Source: Straminergon stramineum (Eukaryota; Streptophyta; Bryopsida; Hypnales; Calliergonaceae). From it: a stretch of DNA of 64,000 bases. Of this stretch, positions 32,303 through 42,870 are shown one piece after another. The position numbers were made by a program, and so were the translations under genes. Location of the stretch: positions 16,704,019 to 16,768,018 of the forward strand of contig OY987270.1 in assembly GCA_963920665.1 (NCBI GenBank), in the 5' to 3' direction. Under the pieces are notes generated by a model. That model was not told the DNA's origin and did no database searches. It saw only the letters and a list, made by a program, of their open reading frames with translations. Position 1 is the first letter of the stretch, and the number at the start of each line of letters is the position of its first letter.

Positions 32303-34916
32303 CACTCGCCCTCAAACTCCGAAAAATCAAATCGAAAATGGCAAAAGAAGTTTTGTGCTTCAAAAAAGTGGACGTTCACCTTGCTATCCACCTATATGCC
32401 TAGTTGTCTATTCTCCCGTCTACCCTCCCGTCCACTTGGTGGACGAGCGGATGGTTGACTAGTTGAGAAGATGCTCACTATGAAGTTGCAACTCACTTCA
32501 CTTGCGATATCGACTTTGGTTTTTGAAATTTTGGGGCGTGTAATATACCGTTGGAAGGGTCTTGGAAATATCTTTCCTATGGTATATCACACGCCCCCAA
32601 ACTCCCCAAACTCGAATCAGAAATGGCAAAAGAAGTTTTGTGCTTAAAAAAAGTGGGCGTCTGCTTTGCTTTTTGCTTGGCCATTTGCCCTCCCATCCGC
32701 TCTAGCCGACCACCCCGACTGCCAAAGCCGACGCAATGCCGTTCGCCTTGTTGTCAACTCTACTCAACCTTTGACTGTCGAGAGTCCTACAACATTAAAT
32801 TCTGAAAAGTGCAAATTCATTTCCTAAAAAAACTCTTCAATGCAACAAGTATCCAATGTAGTATTAATGTGAGTAAGGGTAATTCCAGATATTCCTCCCC
32901 ATATTTAAACATGTTCTTCAAATCCTATATCCTAAACCCTAAACTCTCCAAAAAAAAATTGAACTGTAGAATTGTCAATTGTATACACCAAACTTATAAC
33001 ATTCCATGAGTTTTCAAAATTAGTTGTGCGGTGTGTTGAATATGTTTTATTTTTTATTCCTTTGAGGTTCGGAATGCAATCATGACAATGTAATACATAT
33101 GTAGACCTTACTAACTTTGTTATTTAGGTTTCAATTGTTCTTAAGATTTACTTTATTATGGGCCACTACTTAAATGTGGAACATTCGATTATAACCTACA
33201 GTGTTTCTTCACTTTTTGTTGTAAAATGCATTGATAGTGCAAAACACCAATGTAAATATCCTTAAATATTATCTCATTATTCTATTATGGCATTTATGGG
33301 ACAATGCTCAAAATGATTTAAGCACTTTAATGTCATTTGATGTGATATCATGTGGACAAGATTAAAGTAAGCATTTATACAACAAAAATGAAATTGAGGT
33401 TCTTATCATACATGCTTATACCTATATATATTTGCATGTACCCTTAATTGTAAACCATCAATAAATTTATTAGAGTCCCAAAATATTCGAGCGTAAGTAG
33501 TGTAGAATGTCATTGACCTTCAAATATGACAAGCCTTCAAGTTCAACAATTCGGATAAGTAGGTCATACTCCAATGATTACAAGTACGTTTCATCTCAAG
33601 ACTTTTTTGCAAATGATTTTATACGAAGTTTTGTAATATCATATCTTGTAGATTATAAATTTACGATATTGATTGAATTGCTTATGTAGTTGTGTAGGCC
33701 TAGGATTTTTTAAAATCTTGAACCCTTAAAATCCTAAGCCTTTTTTTTCCATCGAATATCACTCAAAAGAGCCATTTCTCTTGCAAAGAGCTAAAAAATT
33801 TATAAATTAATTTTTTGGCATATCCAACCATAGGAATTTGTACTAAATTAGTATAAAAATGTGTGGGAGTAATCTTGTCATCTTGAAAACTTTGAGTGCA
33901 TACATTGCATGGTATTTGCATTTAAAGTAAGCAAAAAAATGTTTTCTTCCATCTTGCTATACTATTGGGATTCTAATTTTCTTCACTATAAATTTTGGCA
34001 CTAATGATTTTAATTTTATGATATCTTCTATTGAAGAATCTAGCTAATAAGCGAAGAATCTAGGACAAAAAATTTAGAAATAAATCATTTAATTGAGATC
34101 ACATATCACAACTTCACAAAAGTTCTCTATAAGAGAGTAGGGCCTTTAAGACTTTAGGGATTAATTACTTTCCCTCAAAAGCATAGAAATCAATTAGAGA
34201 TTAAAACCAATCATGAAATTGTTACAATCTTGAGGTTAAATTTCTTTTGCTATTAGCCAAAAAGTATTATTGATATGACAAACTTGTAAAAAAGCACCAA
34301 TGTAAAACTAATTTTTTTACATACCCACTTGAATTCTTTGTTTACAAATCAAATGATTTTCCAAACAAGAGGCTATTTGGTGCCACTTTTTATAGTTGTA
34401 TCAATTTAGTGCCTCATGATATAACATATCAAAGAGATAATTTCTACAGCATTCTTGATTCACCATACAATGTATGCTCTACTCTTCCTCCCATCTACCC
34501 ACCTCTCCCTCTTGCCTTCCTCTTCGTCTACCGTTCGTAGTTTGCCCATCTACTGACCGTCCACCTCCACCAAATTGAAAATACCTCTTCCCTCTTGCCT
34601 ACCTCTCCCTCCCGCCCTCCTCGCCCACCATCCGCAGTCTGTCCGTCCACCATTTGTTCGTCCATCGACCGCCCACCCCATCAAATTGAAAAAAACCCTC
34701 TTCCTCCCACTCGCCTCTTCCTTCCGCCTTCCTCCCCATTCGCCTGTCCGCCATCTACCCATCCGCATTATTCGTCCACCTGTCCCCATTCGCTGTCCTT
34801 GCGTCTTCTCGTCCGCCAAGCGAACAAGTGGATAGCAAAACAAACACCTACTTTTTTGAAGTACATAACTTCTTTTTTCATTTCCAATTTGAGTTTTGGG
34901 AAGTTGGGGGCATGTG

Positions 34917-34961
34917 ATATACCATTGGAAAGGTATTTCCAAGACCTTTCCAACAGTATAT
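34917..34961. repeat. Conserved hairpin in element S, copy 3
   Basis: ATATACCATTGGAAAGGT pairs with ACCTTTCCAACAGTATAT around a 9-base loop. It belongs to the inverted unit near the right side of element S. Confidence 0.6.
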
Positions 34962-35198
34962 TATAAGCCCCAAAATTCCAAAAACTAAAGTCGATAATTG
35001 CAAGTGAAGTGAGCTACAACTACATAGTGAGTGTCCGCCCAATTGGTTGACCGTTCATCCATCCGCCAAGTGGACAGGAGGGCGGATGGGAGAGCGGATG
35101 GCTAGGCAAAGTAGAGCCCAATAGTTTCACTTTTGGTTGTACAGTTGTGATTTTATAAGTTTTTGGATGTAGACTTGCTACAAGGTAACATCAGTTAA

Positions 35199-35743
35199 AC
35201 CCTAAAGGACCATTGTCCCCTTGGGGGACAAAATGGCTTTCAGGGAGGTTCCTATGAACTCAATTTTTAGCTTAAATTTTTGAAACTTTCTCATAAGATA
35301 GAAAAACTAATTAGCTTCATGGGAATATAATTTTTATTTCAATTGGTGCCTAGGAACAAAAGTTATGCCATCTTAAACATAATTTTCATATCACCGGGTA
35401 GAAAAATAAATTCACAAAAATTTGAAATTAAATTTTAAAATTTTTTTCTCTTATAGATTATATTTTTGTCTACATGCAAAGATTTGATTCATTCCATTTG
35501 GATTGATGATGTGAAAGTTATGAACAATCTTGTTTTTTGGGCAATATGAGCATCTTCTTGAAAAAATAACTTTGAATGCTAATATCTTTCAATATGTACG
35601 GTGAAACTTCATGAAATTTTTACCACTTGGTTTTAGACAAGTAAACCATAGGATCTTGTACTTGTAGATTTCTAGGATGAATGTAGCAGAAATGACAATT
35701 TTGAGTGTTTTTTCATAGAAAAATGGCCTTGGTCCGTTAGGGG
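35199..35743. mobile_element. TTAA-flanked MITE, copy D3
   Basis: A 545 bp unit flanked by TTAA at 35195-35198 and 35744-35747. The ends ACCCTAAAGGACCA and, inverted, CCCCTAACGGACCA match D1/D2. It is shorter than D1/D2 and only partly similar inside. No coding capacity. Confidence 0.7.
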
Positions 35744-35937
35744 TTAATTGTGATCTATTTGACACCATTCACCTCATTATAATCATATTTGAAGATAGTC
35801 TTGGATTTTTACCATTGAAGGAGGTTATAATGAAAAACAAAATTTTGTAATTTTAATTTAAAAAATATTTTAAACAAAGAAAATACAAATGAAAAAAACA
35901 CAAGATATATAAGGTAGGAGGCTCGAAATCTCCACAA

Positions 35938-36048
35938 GCTCTAAAACCGCACACCTCCTCAAATGTACACTGTTTGTACATGGGGGTTTTTCATCTTTAC
36001 AGGGATGTACCAATAGTGTACATTTGAGGAGGCGTGCGGTTATAGAGC
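35938..36048. mobile_element. Hairpin MITE with 44 bp arms
   Basis: Left arm GCTCTAAAACCGCACACCTC..., right arm its reverse complement at about 40 of 44 positions, separated by a 23-base loop. The transcript of either strand would fold into one long hairpin. Flanks give no certain target duplication. Confidence 0.65.
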
Positions 36049-36439
36049 CCTATGCCATTTCGAATTCGAAAATTCATAACTAATTCTACAAAGCTCCAAA
36101 AAATATGAAATGACTTGGGTTAGATGTCAATTCATGTTTTCTTTCAAGAAAAATTTATTGAAAAATATTTCAATAAGTTTCACCTCCCCAAAATTCAGTT
36201 TTAACTCGTAGATGGGTGCTTTATGGACGTCCTACCTTAGTAACATGAATTCTAACACTTAGAGCTTGCAGTTGCAATATTTTTTGGATATTTTCCAAAA
36301 ATTTAAGATGGAATTGAATGAAAACTTGTCAAGCTTCATTTTATTAATTTAGATCAAGTACCAAAATGGATATTTTGACGTTATAGGGTTGACCAAGGCA
36401 CATCCACTTTTGGGATGTGTGGACTTTTCAATGGTATGT
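36049..36439. other. AT-rich interval without recognisable gene
   Basis: No gene, RNA or clear repeat boundary seen. Confidence 0.35.
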
Positions 36440-36720
36440 ATTGTGAATTGCCAAAGTGACATGCTTTGCAAAACATGCTTACTAGTGCAAGATTTGGCCA
36501 ATTGCACTCCAAGATGTCATAATGTTGGGCAAATTTTGCAGTGGTAGGCATGATGTGCCAACTCCTTTACAAGTTTTGTCTTTTAGTGTGCTTTTCAAGT
36601 AGTTTATTTTCAATATCCAATGTCTAAATTTGATATTTCTTGCACCTAGTTGCAAATACTTTTGAATTCACTTTTCATAATAAAAAAATTTAGTTCTAAT
36701 TATAAAGCAGTGAAAAGATA
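36440..36720 (-). repeat. Interspersed repeat J, copy 3
   Basis: Inverted relative of 780-1060. Shared blocks include TCCAATGTCTAAATTTG and CTTTTGAATTCACTTTTCAT. It is followed rightward by L5 and F2, echoing the J2, F1, L4 cluster at 8.5-10.1 kb. Confidence 0.5.
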
Positions 36721-37252
36721 GGCATATATTTGATGGGCATGTTTACATGTCCCATTAAGGATGTCCCTATACCTTGTTTTATAAGAGAACAATATAAGAC
36801 AAGTGCCACAGTGGTAGGCCAAGGAGTTGCTACAGATGTTGTAAATTAATTACCTTGCAATCTATAATTTGATATCTATACCTTAAGTTAGGTTGCTTGT
36901 TTATATTGTTTGTTACATTGAGATCTCCTAAACTATGAGTCCCCCAATGGCCTTCTTGGTATCATTGGAAAGCTCTCCACGAGGAGGGGTGTATGGACTT
37001 TGTTTCATGACATTTGAACTTACGGTGTGAAAGTTATGGATTTTGAAATTATTTAAAAAATAATATAATTGAGTTAAATTATCTTTTATTTTGTGAAACC
37101 CAGAACTTTCACATTAAATGTCCAAATACCACAAAACAAAGCCCTTGCACTCCTTTATACATCAAGCCTTCTATTCATATCAATAATGGAACCTCTTACA
37201 CCGCAACCAAGCCCTTGCACTCCTTCATGCATAAAACTTTCTAAGGGAGGCA
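36721..37252. other. Interval without recognisable gene
   Basis: AT-rich. A short motif (AAGCCCTTGCACTCCTT) occurs at about 37140 and 37206 and again in changed form near 37665, hinting at a dispersed tandem unit of unknown nature. Confidence 0.35.
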
Positions 37253-37480
37253 ATCCATTTCCAACCACTTAAGCATTTAACATATATGGAGCTCAGGGTT
37301 TTCAAGTGGGGAAATTTTTCCACATACAAAAGTAGAGTTTGGAAGGATTCCATAATTTTCCAAAATTTTATTTCTCAAAATAGAATTATTATGGATTTTC
37401 TAGCTAGAGATTTTGTCTAATCCATATTAGTCATATATGTCTTCATATTTTTGCCTAAGGGTTGGTTGCAATATTGAGAG
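37253..37480 (+). repeat. Interspersed repeat L, copy 5
   Basis: Starts GGGAGGCAATCCATTTCCAA and follows the 9850-10100 copy through GGATTCCATAATTTTC and the CAAAATAGAATTATTATGG block. The best-kept L copy together with copy 4. Confidence 0.6.
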
Positions 37481-37820
37481 CCTTGTAGCTAATCATAAAG
37501 CACCTTGATAACATTAGGAACCATGCCATAATTAATAGTATGCCATCACTACTTGAATGGAAAGAAAGTAGTCTGCAAGGCAAAAATGGGGGTGGGGGGG
37601 TGGGGGATTAGAAATGGATCGTCTCCTTTGTTTGTATCAAGAATGCAAACTCTCACACCGCAACAAAGTCGTTGCACTCCTTCGTGCATAAGAGATATTG
37701 AATATCAAAGTTTTTACTAATTAGAAAAATTACTTTAATTTTGATTTTGATTGTGGCAAATGCATATGGCACACTAGTAATTTTTACAAAAGTTGTCGTC
37801 TTAGTTAATCAATTTTAATG

Positions 37821-38066
37821 TAGTCGGGGTGAACTGACTCCCTCCCTTGTCCGCCCAAGTCATTCTAGGGGTGCATGTAAAAAAAATGCCCCCCTATTTT
37901 GTGCCTAATTAATTTATCCTCTACACCTCACCATCCTAATTTTGGGCCTCTGATTACAAATATGGATTCATAATTTGCAGATTTTATCATGTGTGGCAAA
38001 TAAAAAAATTTAGCGTTTCCCCTTGGGGACAAGCGAAGGGGTCAGTTGACTCAGTTCACACCGGCC
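37821..38066 (-). mobile_element. hAT-type MITE, copy F2
   Basis: A 246 bp unit starting TAGTCGGGGTGAACTGAC and ending with the inverted GGCCGGTGTGAACTGA. It is flanked by a perfect 8 bp duplication TTTTAATG (37813-37820 and 38067-38074). Inverted relative of F1. The 8 bp target duplication and ends fit hAT transposition. Non-coding. Confidence 0.75.
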
Positions 38067-38642
38067 TTTTAATGCCAATGAACCTTGTGTAGAATAAAGG
38101 GTTGTTACCACTTGGGTGTAGATAGGAACATGTACTTTGTTTTAAGCATGGTTAGAAATCAATTTCAACTTTAGTTCACATTGAATGAAGCCTTAGAGGA
38201 GATTTTTGTGTCATTAGCTATTAATTAATGGAGCACGTGTTTCTATTCAGAGGTCTTATTGGAAGTTAATGGGATGCACATACCTCTAAGAGCATCTCCA
38301 CCGGGGCACACCAAAGGGGACATGCCAAAGCAACAATGCCGTGTGTCTTTTGTCAAACAAGGCCCGCGTGTTTTGAGGGCCCCCACCGGAAATGGCTTGC
38401 AAGCGTGGCAGTTCTCGAAAATCAAGGCATGGAGTTATGAAGGTTGTGTGTGTCAATAGTTTTTCCTTCGGGCATTTGGTCGGGTGGTTGGCCCTCAAAA
38501 AAACTGTCTACTTGCTTGAGTTCTGCTGGGGGGAATCTAGGAGCTCTTTTCACTTCTTCTGGCTGAAAGTTGGTCATGTATCTCGTTGCTTTTTTATTCA
38601 TTGTTGGAGGGATTAGAGTGCTCTATTTATTAGTCATTCACC

Positions 38643-40643
38643 ATGGACGAATGGAGGCAAAGGCTTCTTGTTGCTAGGGATTTTCTTAGGGAGGATGATT
38701 TGGAAGATGAAATGATGTTGAGCTTTGTGCAAGGAATAGGGTTTGTAGAGGATGAACCACTAGTGCCTCGTGTGTGGGGTGGTTCTCGTCCAAGAAGAGC
38801 ACCAAACGTTTAGAAATTTAGACAATCCATGCATGAACGAATGATGGAGGATTAGGGCCTCTTCACACTATGGCCATCTAAGTTGAGAGGCCGTGGGATT
38901 GAGTGGCCAAACTTTGGTGAGAGTCCAAGGAAATGAGCAATAAATAGGCCAAAAAAACTAGGAATTGGAACCTTTGGCTGGCCATAGTATGAAGCCTCCA
39001 AAGTCCAAAGTCCAAGCCCAAAGTCCAAACCTATTCCATTTTTTCGACTTCTATCCTTTCTCTCCACATGAATCCATCCAATTTCTCAAATTTTCAACGA
39101 ATTGTCACCGATGTGACAATTTTTTCAAGCAAAAGGTTAAGAAAACATGAGACAAGAGTCAAAAATGGCCTTGGAAAAATAATTACAGTACTTGCTCACA
39201 TCATCAAACAAGGAATATGAAGGATATAAATGGAAGAAAAAGGTGGCATCAAACATTGAAGGGAAGTAGGTTCATGAAATGCTAAGACTCACCATTTTAG
39301 TAGTGGAGACTAGGTCTCAATCCCCAATGGTGACACAAATAAACAAATAAACAAGGGAGGGCATCCTACCTATTACTACAAAAACAATTTGATCTAATGG
39401 TTGAGATCTTGTAAGCTTTTGAAAAGAACTTGATGGACTCTCGATTAGAATTTGGGTTGGCCAGAAATGGAGACCCAAACTCTAATCGAGAGTCTGTCGC
39501 CATGTAAGCATTTGGTTGCCATGTAGGCACACAAATGGGCAATGGACTTTGGATTGTGCCTCCCTATGTGAAGAGTTGAGAGGCGAAACTCTTCGGTTTC
39601 TACAATCTGATTGGTTAAAGCCAACGGACTCTTGACCTTGTGCCGTAGTGTGAAGTGGCCCTTACTTTGTTGATGCACCAGTATACGGGCCGGCCCTTTT
39701 TAGGCGACGCTACCTCATGCAACATTCTTTATTGGTGAACATTATAGAAAAGGTATGCGTCCGTGACCACTACTTTGTGCAGAAGAGGGATTGCACTAGT
39801 GCAATGGGATTATCCCCACATCAAAAGATCACCTCAACACTACGCATGTTATGTTATGGAGTATGTGTGGATGCCACAGATGAGTATTGCAAGACTAGTG
39901 AGAGTACTGCCATGGAATCTTTAAAGAGGTTCTGTATAGCTATTTGTGTAGAGTTTGAGGGTTACCATCTGAGGCAACCTACATAAGCTAATTTTGTGAA
40001 ACAATTGGCCATCAATGATGCCTATGGTTTACCAGGTATGTTTGCATCTTTAGACTGCATGCATTATGACTGGAAGAATTGTCCAATTGTATGGTAAGGA
40101 GATTTTGGGGATAGAGAGGGGAACAAGTCTATTATCTTGGAGGCCATTGTAAACAGAGGTTTGCCTATTTGGCACATTTTTTCTGGCCTCCCAAGTTCAA
40201 TTAATGATCTAAATGTTCTAGATCATTCTCCCTTTGTTGAGAACTTGTTGACAAGTGTGGCTCATAACATGACTTTTTCAGTTAACGATTGTTAGTACAA
40301 TTGCTACTATTTACTTACAGATGGAATCCATCCTCATTGGTCTTGCTTCATTCAAACTATTCATTTGCTAGAAGATGAAAAGAGGGCTTACTTTGCTATG
40401 AGACAAGAGGCAGTTCAAAAAGATGTGGAACAATGCTTTGGTGTTCTCCAAGCACGTTTTGCAATTATCTGGAACCCCAACCGGTAGTGGAGCATGGAGG
40501 TTATTTCAGACACCATGTTCACATGTTGTATTTTACACAACATGATACTTGAAGATGAAGAGTGTGTTGAAGGCTTGGAGGATATCATTGGGGATTTAGA
40601 AAATGATGCAGTGCCTATGCAAAGAGATTTGACATTTGCATAG
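38643..40643 (+). pseudogene. PIF/Harbinger transposase (ALP1-like, plant transposon family), split and broken
   Basis: The N-terminal part runs from ATG 38643 to codon 38850 (MDEWRQRLLVARDFL..., RPRRAPNV, MHERMMED). It is then split by a MITE at 38855-39661. Coding resumes at 39663 with PVYGPALFRRRYLMQHS, and removing the MITE plus one TTA joins the two parts in frame. The DDE catalytic triad is visible: SLDCMH (first Asp), NDLNVLD (second Asp) and DVEQCFGVLQARF (Glu). Five in-frame stops (after APNV, RQPT, PIVW, NDC and PNR) and no frameshift separate it from a full protein ending at 40643. It would cut and rejoin element ends with the Myb-like partner. It lies convergent to that partner at the far side of the element. 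Confidence 0.85.
38855..39661. mobile_element. Tourist-like MITE inserted in the transposase gene
   Basis: An 807 bp unit with inverted ends GGGCCTCTTCACACTA / GGGCCACTTCACACTA. It is flanked by TTA duplications (38852-38854 and 39662-39664), the PIF/Harbinger target type. It holds an internal hairpin at 39434-39495 (GACTCTCGATTAGAATTTGG and its complement). No coding capacity. It was very probably mobilised by a related transposase. Confidence 0.8.
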
Positions 40644-41149
40644 CTAGTAAAAACACAATTGAGATAGAAAATGCAACTACACATTTTGACTTGAGAGGAG
40701 ACTTGATCGAGCACTTGTGGAGCTTGAAAGGTTCAAACTTAGCATAGATATAGATTTGTAGCTTGTATTGCATTGAAAGACAATGATATGGAAATCCTAT
40801 TTTGCCATTCATTTTATGTTTTGTATTATATTAAGTACATTTTTCATTTTTTGTTTGCATATTAAACCTTCAATTGTTGCACAATTCCAATAAAGCATAC
40901 CAAATTTGGGTTCTTAAGAAACAAAATTCCATTTCCATTAAATGATTTCAATCAAAATTCATAGTTCTACATGAGAATTCATTGCAAAATATTGTTGATT
41001 AATTTTTTAAAATCAACTTCCTAGATAAGTAGGAAACATCCATCATCACATTTTTCTTATTAAGACACATGCCATTTAGTTACAAAAATTTCCTCTATGA
41101 AGAATTCAATATAAGATGTTGTCTGAACAAATTTGTAAAATAGATAGAC
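40644..41149. other. AT-rich interval after the transposase
   Basis: 3' region of the transposase and AT-rich DNA. No gene or repeat boundary seen. Confidence 0.4.
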
Positions 41150-41311
41150 TTTTAATTTAAACTAGATTTTGTGGTGGTATTCCTACCAACCTCAACATAC
41201 TTATACTTTCTCTATTGAATTTAATTAGAGTGAGTATTAATTTTAACTAGATTTTGCTATTTTACCTTCAAGCCAACCTCAATAGACTTTATCCCTTTGT
41301 TTTGATTTGAA

Positions 41312-41397
41312 TTCAATAGAAATTGCACGAGTGTTTTGAGGTAGGCTTGAAGTCTACCTCAAGCCTACTTCAAAACACTCGTGCAATTTCTATTGAA
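41312..41397. repeat. Near-perfect 39 bp stem hairpin
   Basis: The left arm 41312-41350 and right arm 41359-41397 pair at 38 of 39 positions, with an 8-base loop (AGTCTACC). The arms contain TTGCACGAGTGTTTTGAGG. Such a stem in RNA would be a good Dicer-type substrate; the small divergence implies recent formation or gene conversion. Confidence 0.75.
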
Positions 41398-41536
41398 CCT
41401 AAATAAATTGAATCTTAATTTTAACTAGACTTTGCTATTTTACCTTTAACCCAACCTTAACAACCTTTTTGCTTTTGGTTTTCATTTAAATCTTAAATGC
41501 CTAAGGCTTTTTTTGAACTGCTTGAAATTTGCTCTA

Positions 41537-42271
41537 GGGTGATTGCAAGAAACACTTCACTTTTTTGGCTCAAAAATCCAATTTATAGCCTTACGACTGG
41601 CAATACTACTGACTACTATCAAATTTGTGCGTCAAACTATGCATGTGAATTTCAATTGTCAATTTTAGGCGCTTGCAGATCTTAATCGTTGATTCAGTAC
41701 TGTACAGTACTATGGAGTACTATAGACTACTATGGAATACTATAGAAGCTATAGGGAGCAGAATATAGCAGAAAAGGGGTCTATGGACCTTTTCATTTTT
41801 AATAATTCAAAAAAATTCAAAAAATTCCTAGAAAAAAAATTCATTTTTGTAGACAAGCCTACTCTCACATTTCACCAAAAATTTCTTCAAAGAAATTTTT
41901 TTCTTGTCTGAAAAATGTGTGCGAACAACGGTCACTTTGGCCCCATGTAGACACCTCATGCAAAGGCTTTTTGCAAAAAACTCTTCGTCTCTCATTGTAA
42001 TGCAAGTACACCTCTAGCTTCTCTAATTTGTGGCTTCCAATTTTCATATTTGGGTACAACTTTGGACCAAAACCCTTCAAAATGGCCAAGGTACGCACTT
42101 TAAAAATATTAAAGTAATTTTTAAAAGATACAAAATGTGTAAAACTTTTATGTGTATCTTCATTCCAAATTTCAAGACAAACGGACTTACAATGCAAAAA
42201 TTATGACCAAAAAACCACATGTTCAAGGGTAAGGGGACAAAAAATAGGACAAGTGTTTCTTGCAATCACCC
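41537..42271. mobile_element. MITE with perfect 21 bp inverted ends
   Basis: A 735 bp unit. The ends start GGGTGATTGCAAGAAACAC and are perfect reverse complements over 21 bases, flanked by TCTA on both sides (41533-41536 and 42272-42275). The perfect ends point to recent mobility. A frame at 41865-42197 (minus) has no family features. The superfamily is unclear, as a 4 bp TCTA duplication does not settle it. Confidence 0.75.
41695..41755 (+). repeat. Short AGTACTATGG-type tandem repeat
   Basis: About five units of 13-14 bp: CAGTACTATGGAGTACTATAGACTACTATGG-like, within the MITE interior, with alternating TACTATAG and TACTATGG. Confidence 0.6.
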
Positions 42272-42870
42272 TCTAAATTGAACAAGAAGTCAACATTTTG
42301 ATAAGTTTCATCAATTTTAGTTGAATTGTAACCATACTAATTCAAACTACACATTTTATAGATCATATGAAAAAAGAGAACACAATAATATTACTTAAGG
42401 ATTGAAAGATTATAATGTTTGATCATGATGGTGTTAAAAATGTGAATTTCATTTGAAATCTTTTAATCGTCTTTTCACATCTTGAAACTAAGAAGTTCTT
42501 CACCCAAGAAATAAGAAGTTAAAGGAAAAAACATGATAAATAGTAACTTGATAAGATTTTATTTAACTTCAAAGTTTTATTGACACTAGAATTTGGTGCT
42601 TGGCCATTAAGAGGTTAAATTCAATAGAAAAAAACATAAGTGTGTTGAGGTAGGCTTGAGGTGTATCTCAAGCCTACCTCAACATATGTTTTATTTTTTA
42701 CTTAGATTTCAATTCAATACAAAAAAGTAAGTGTCTTCAAATAGGTTTGAATTCTACCTCAATACAATTTTTGCTTCTTCCTTAGATTTCAATTCAATAG
42801 GAAAAGGATAAATGTCATGAGGTAGGCTTGAGCTCTACCTCAAGTCTACTTCAATACACTTTTTACGATT

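Larger units (their letters stand above)
31960..35115. mobile_element. Element S: hairpin units and CGTCC-rich arrays around an AT-rich core
   Basis: The left edge GGTTGACAA...TGGACGTC..AAACT..CGGACGT parallels the left edge of locus K at 52793. Two tandem 280 bp units (32190 and 32465) are followed by an AT-rich core (32760-34440), a CCGTCC/CCTCCC-rich array (34480-34830), and an inverted copy of the unit (34840-35060). The block 34125-34440 is an inverted match of 59400-59740 in locus K, and the array matches 58850-59390 inverted. No gene is present. It may be a non-autonomous relative of K. Exact ends and target duplication are unresolved. Confidence 0.45.
41150..42870. repeat. Palindromic minisatellite array around GAGGTAGGCTTGA
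   Basis: Units of about 80-95 bp carry TTCAATAGAAA, then GAGGTAGGCTTGA and often its complement TCAAGCCTACCTC, then TTAGATTTCAATTC. Copies lie near 41180-41300, 41312-41397, 42619-42690, 42711-42775 and 42791-42860. The array is split by the MITE at 41537-42271 and by DNA resembling a decayed TTAA element ending at 42614. Confidence 0.55.

Noticed and set aside
42600..42618. Fifth TTAA element ending TTAAGAGGTTAA at 42614
   Set aside because: An interior block (GATTGAAAGATTATAATGTTT) resembles D4, but no matching left end with TTAA was found. Left as a possible decayed fragment.
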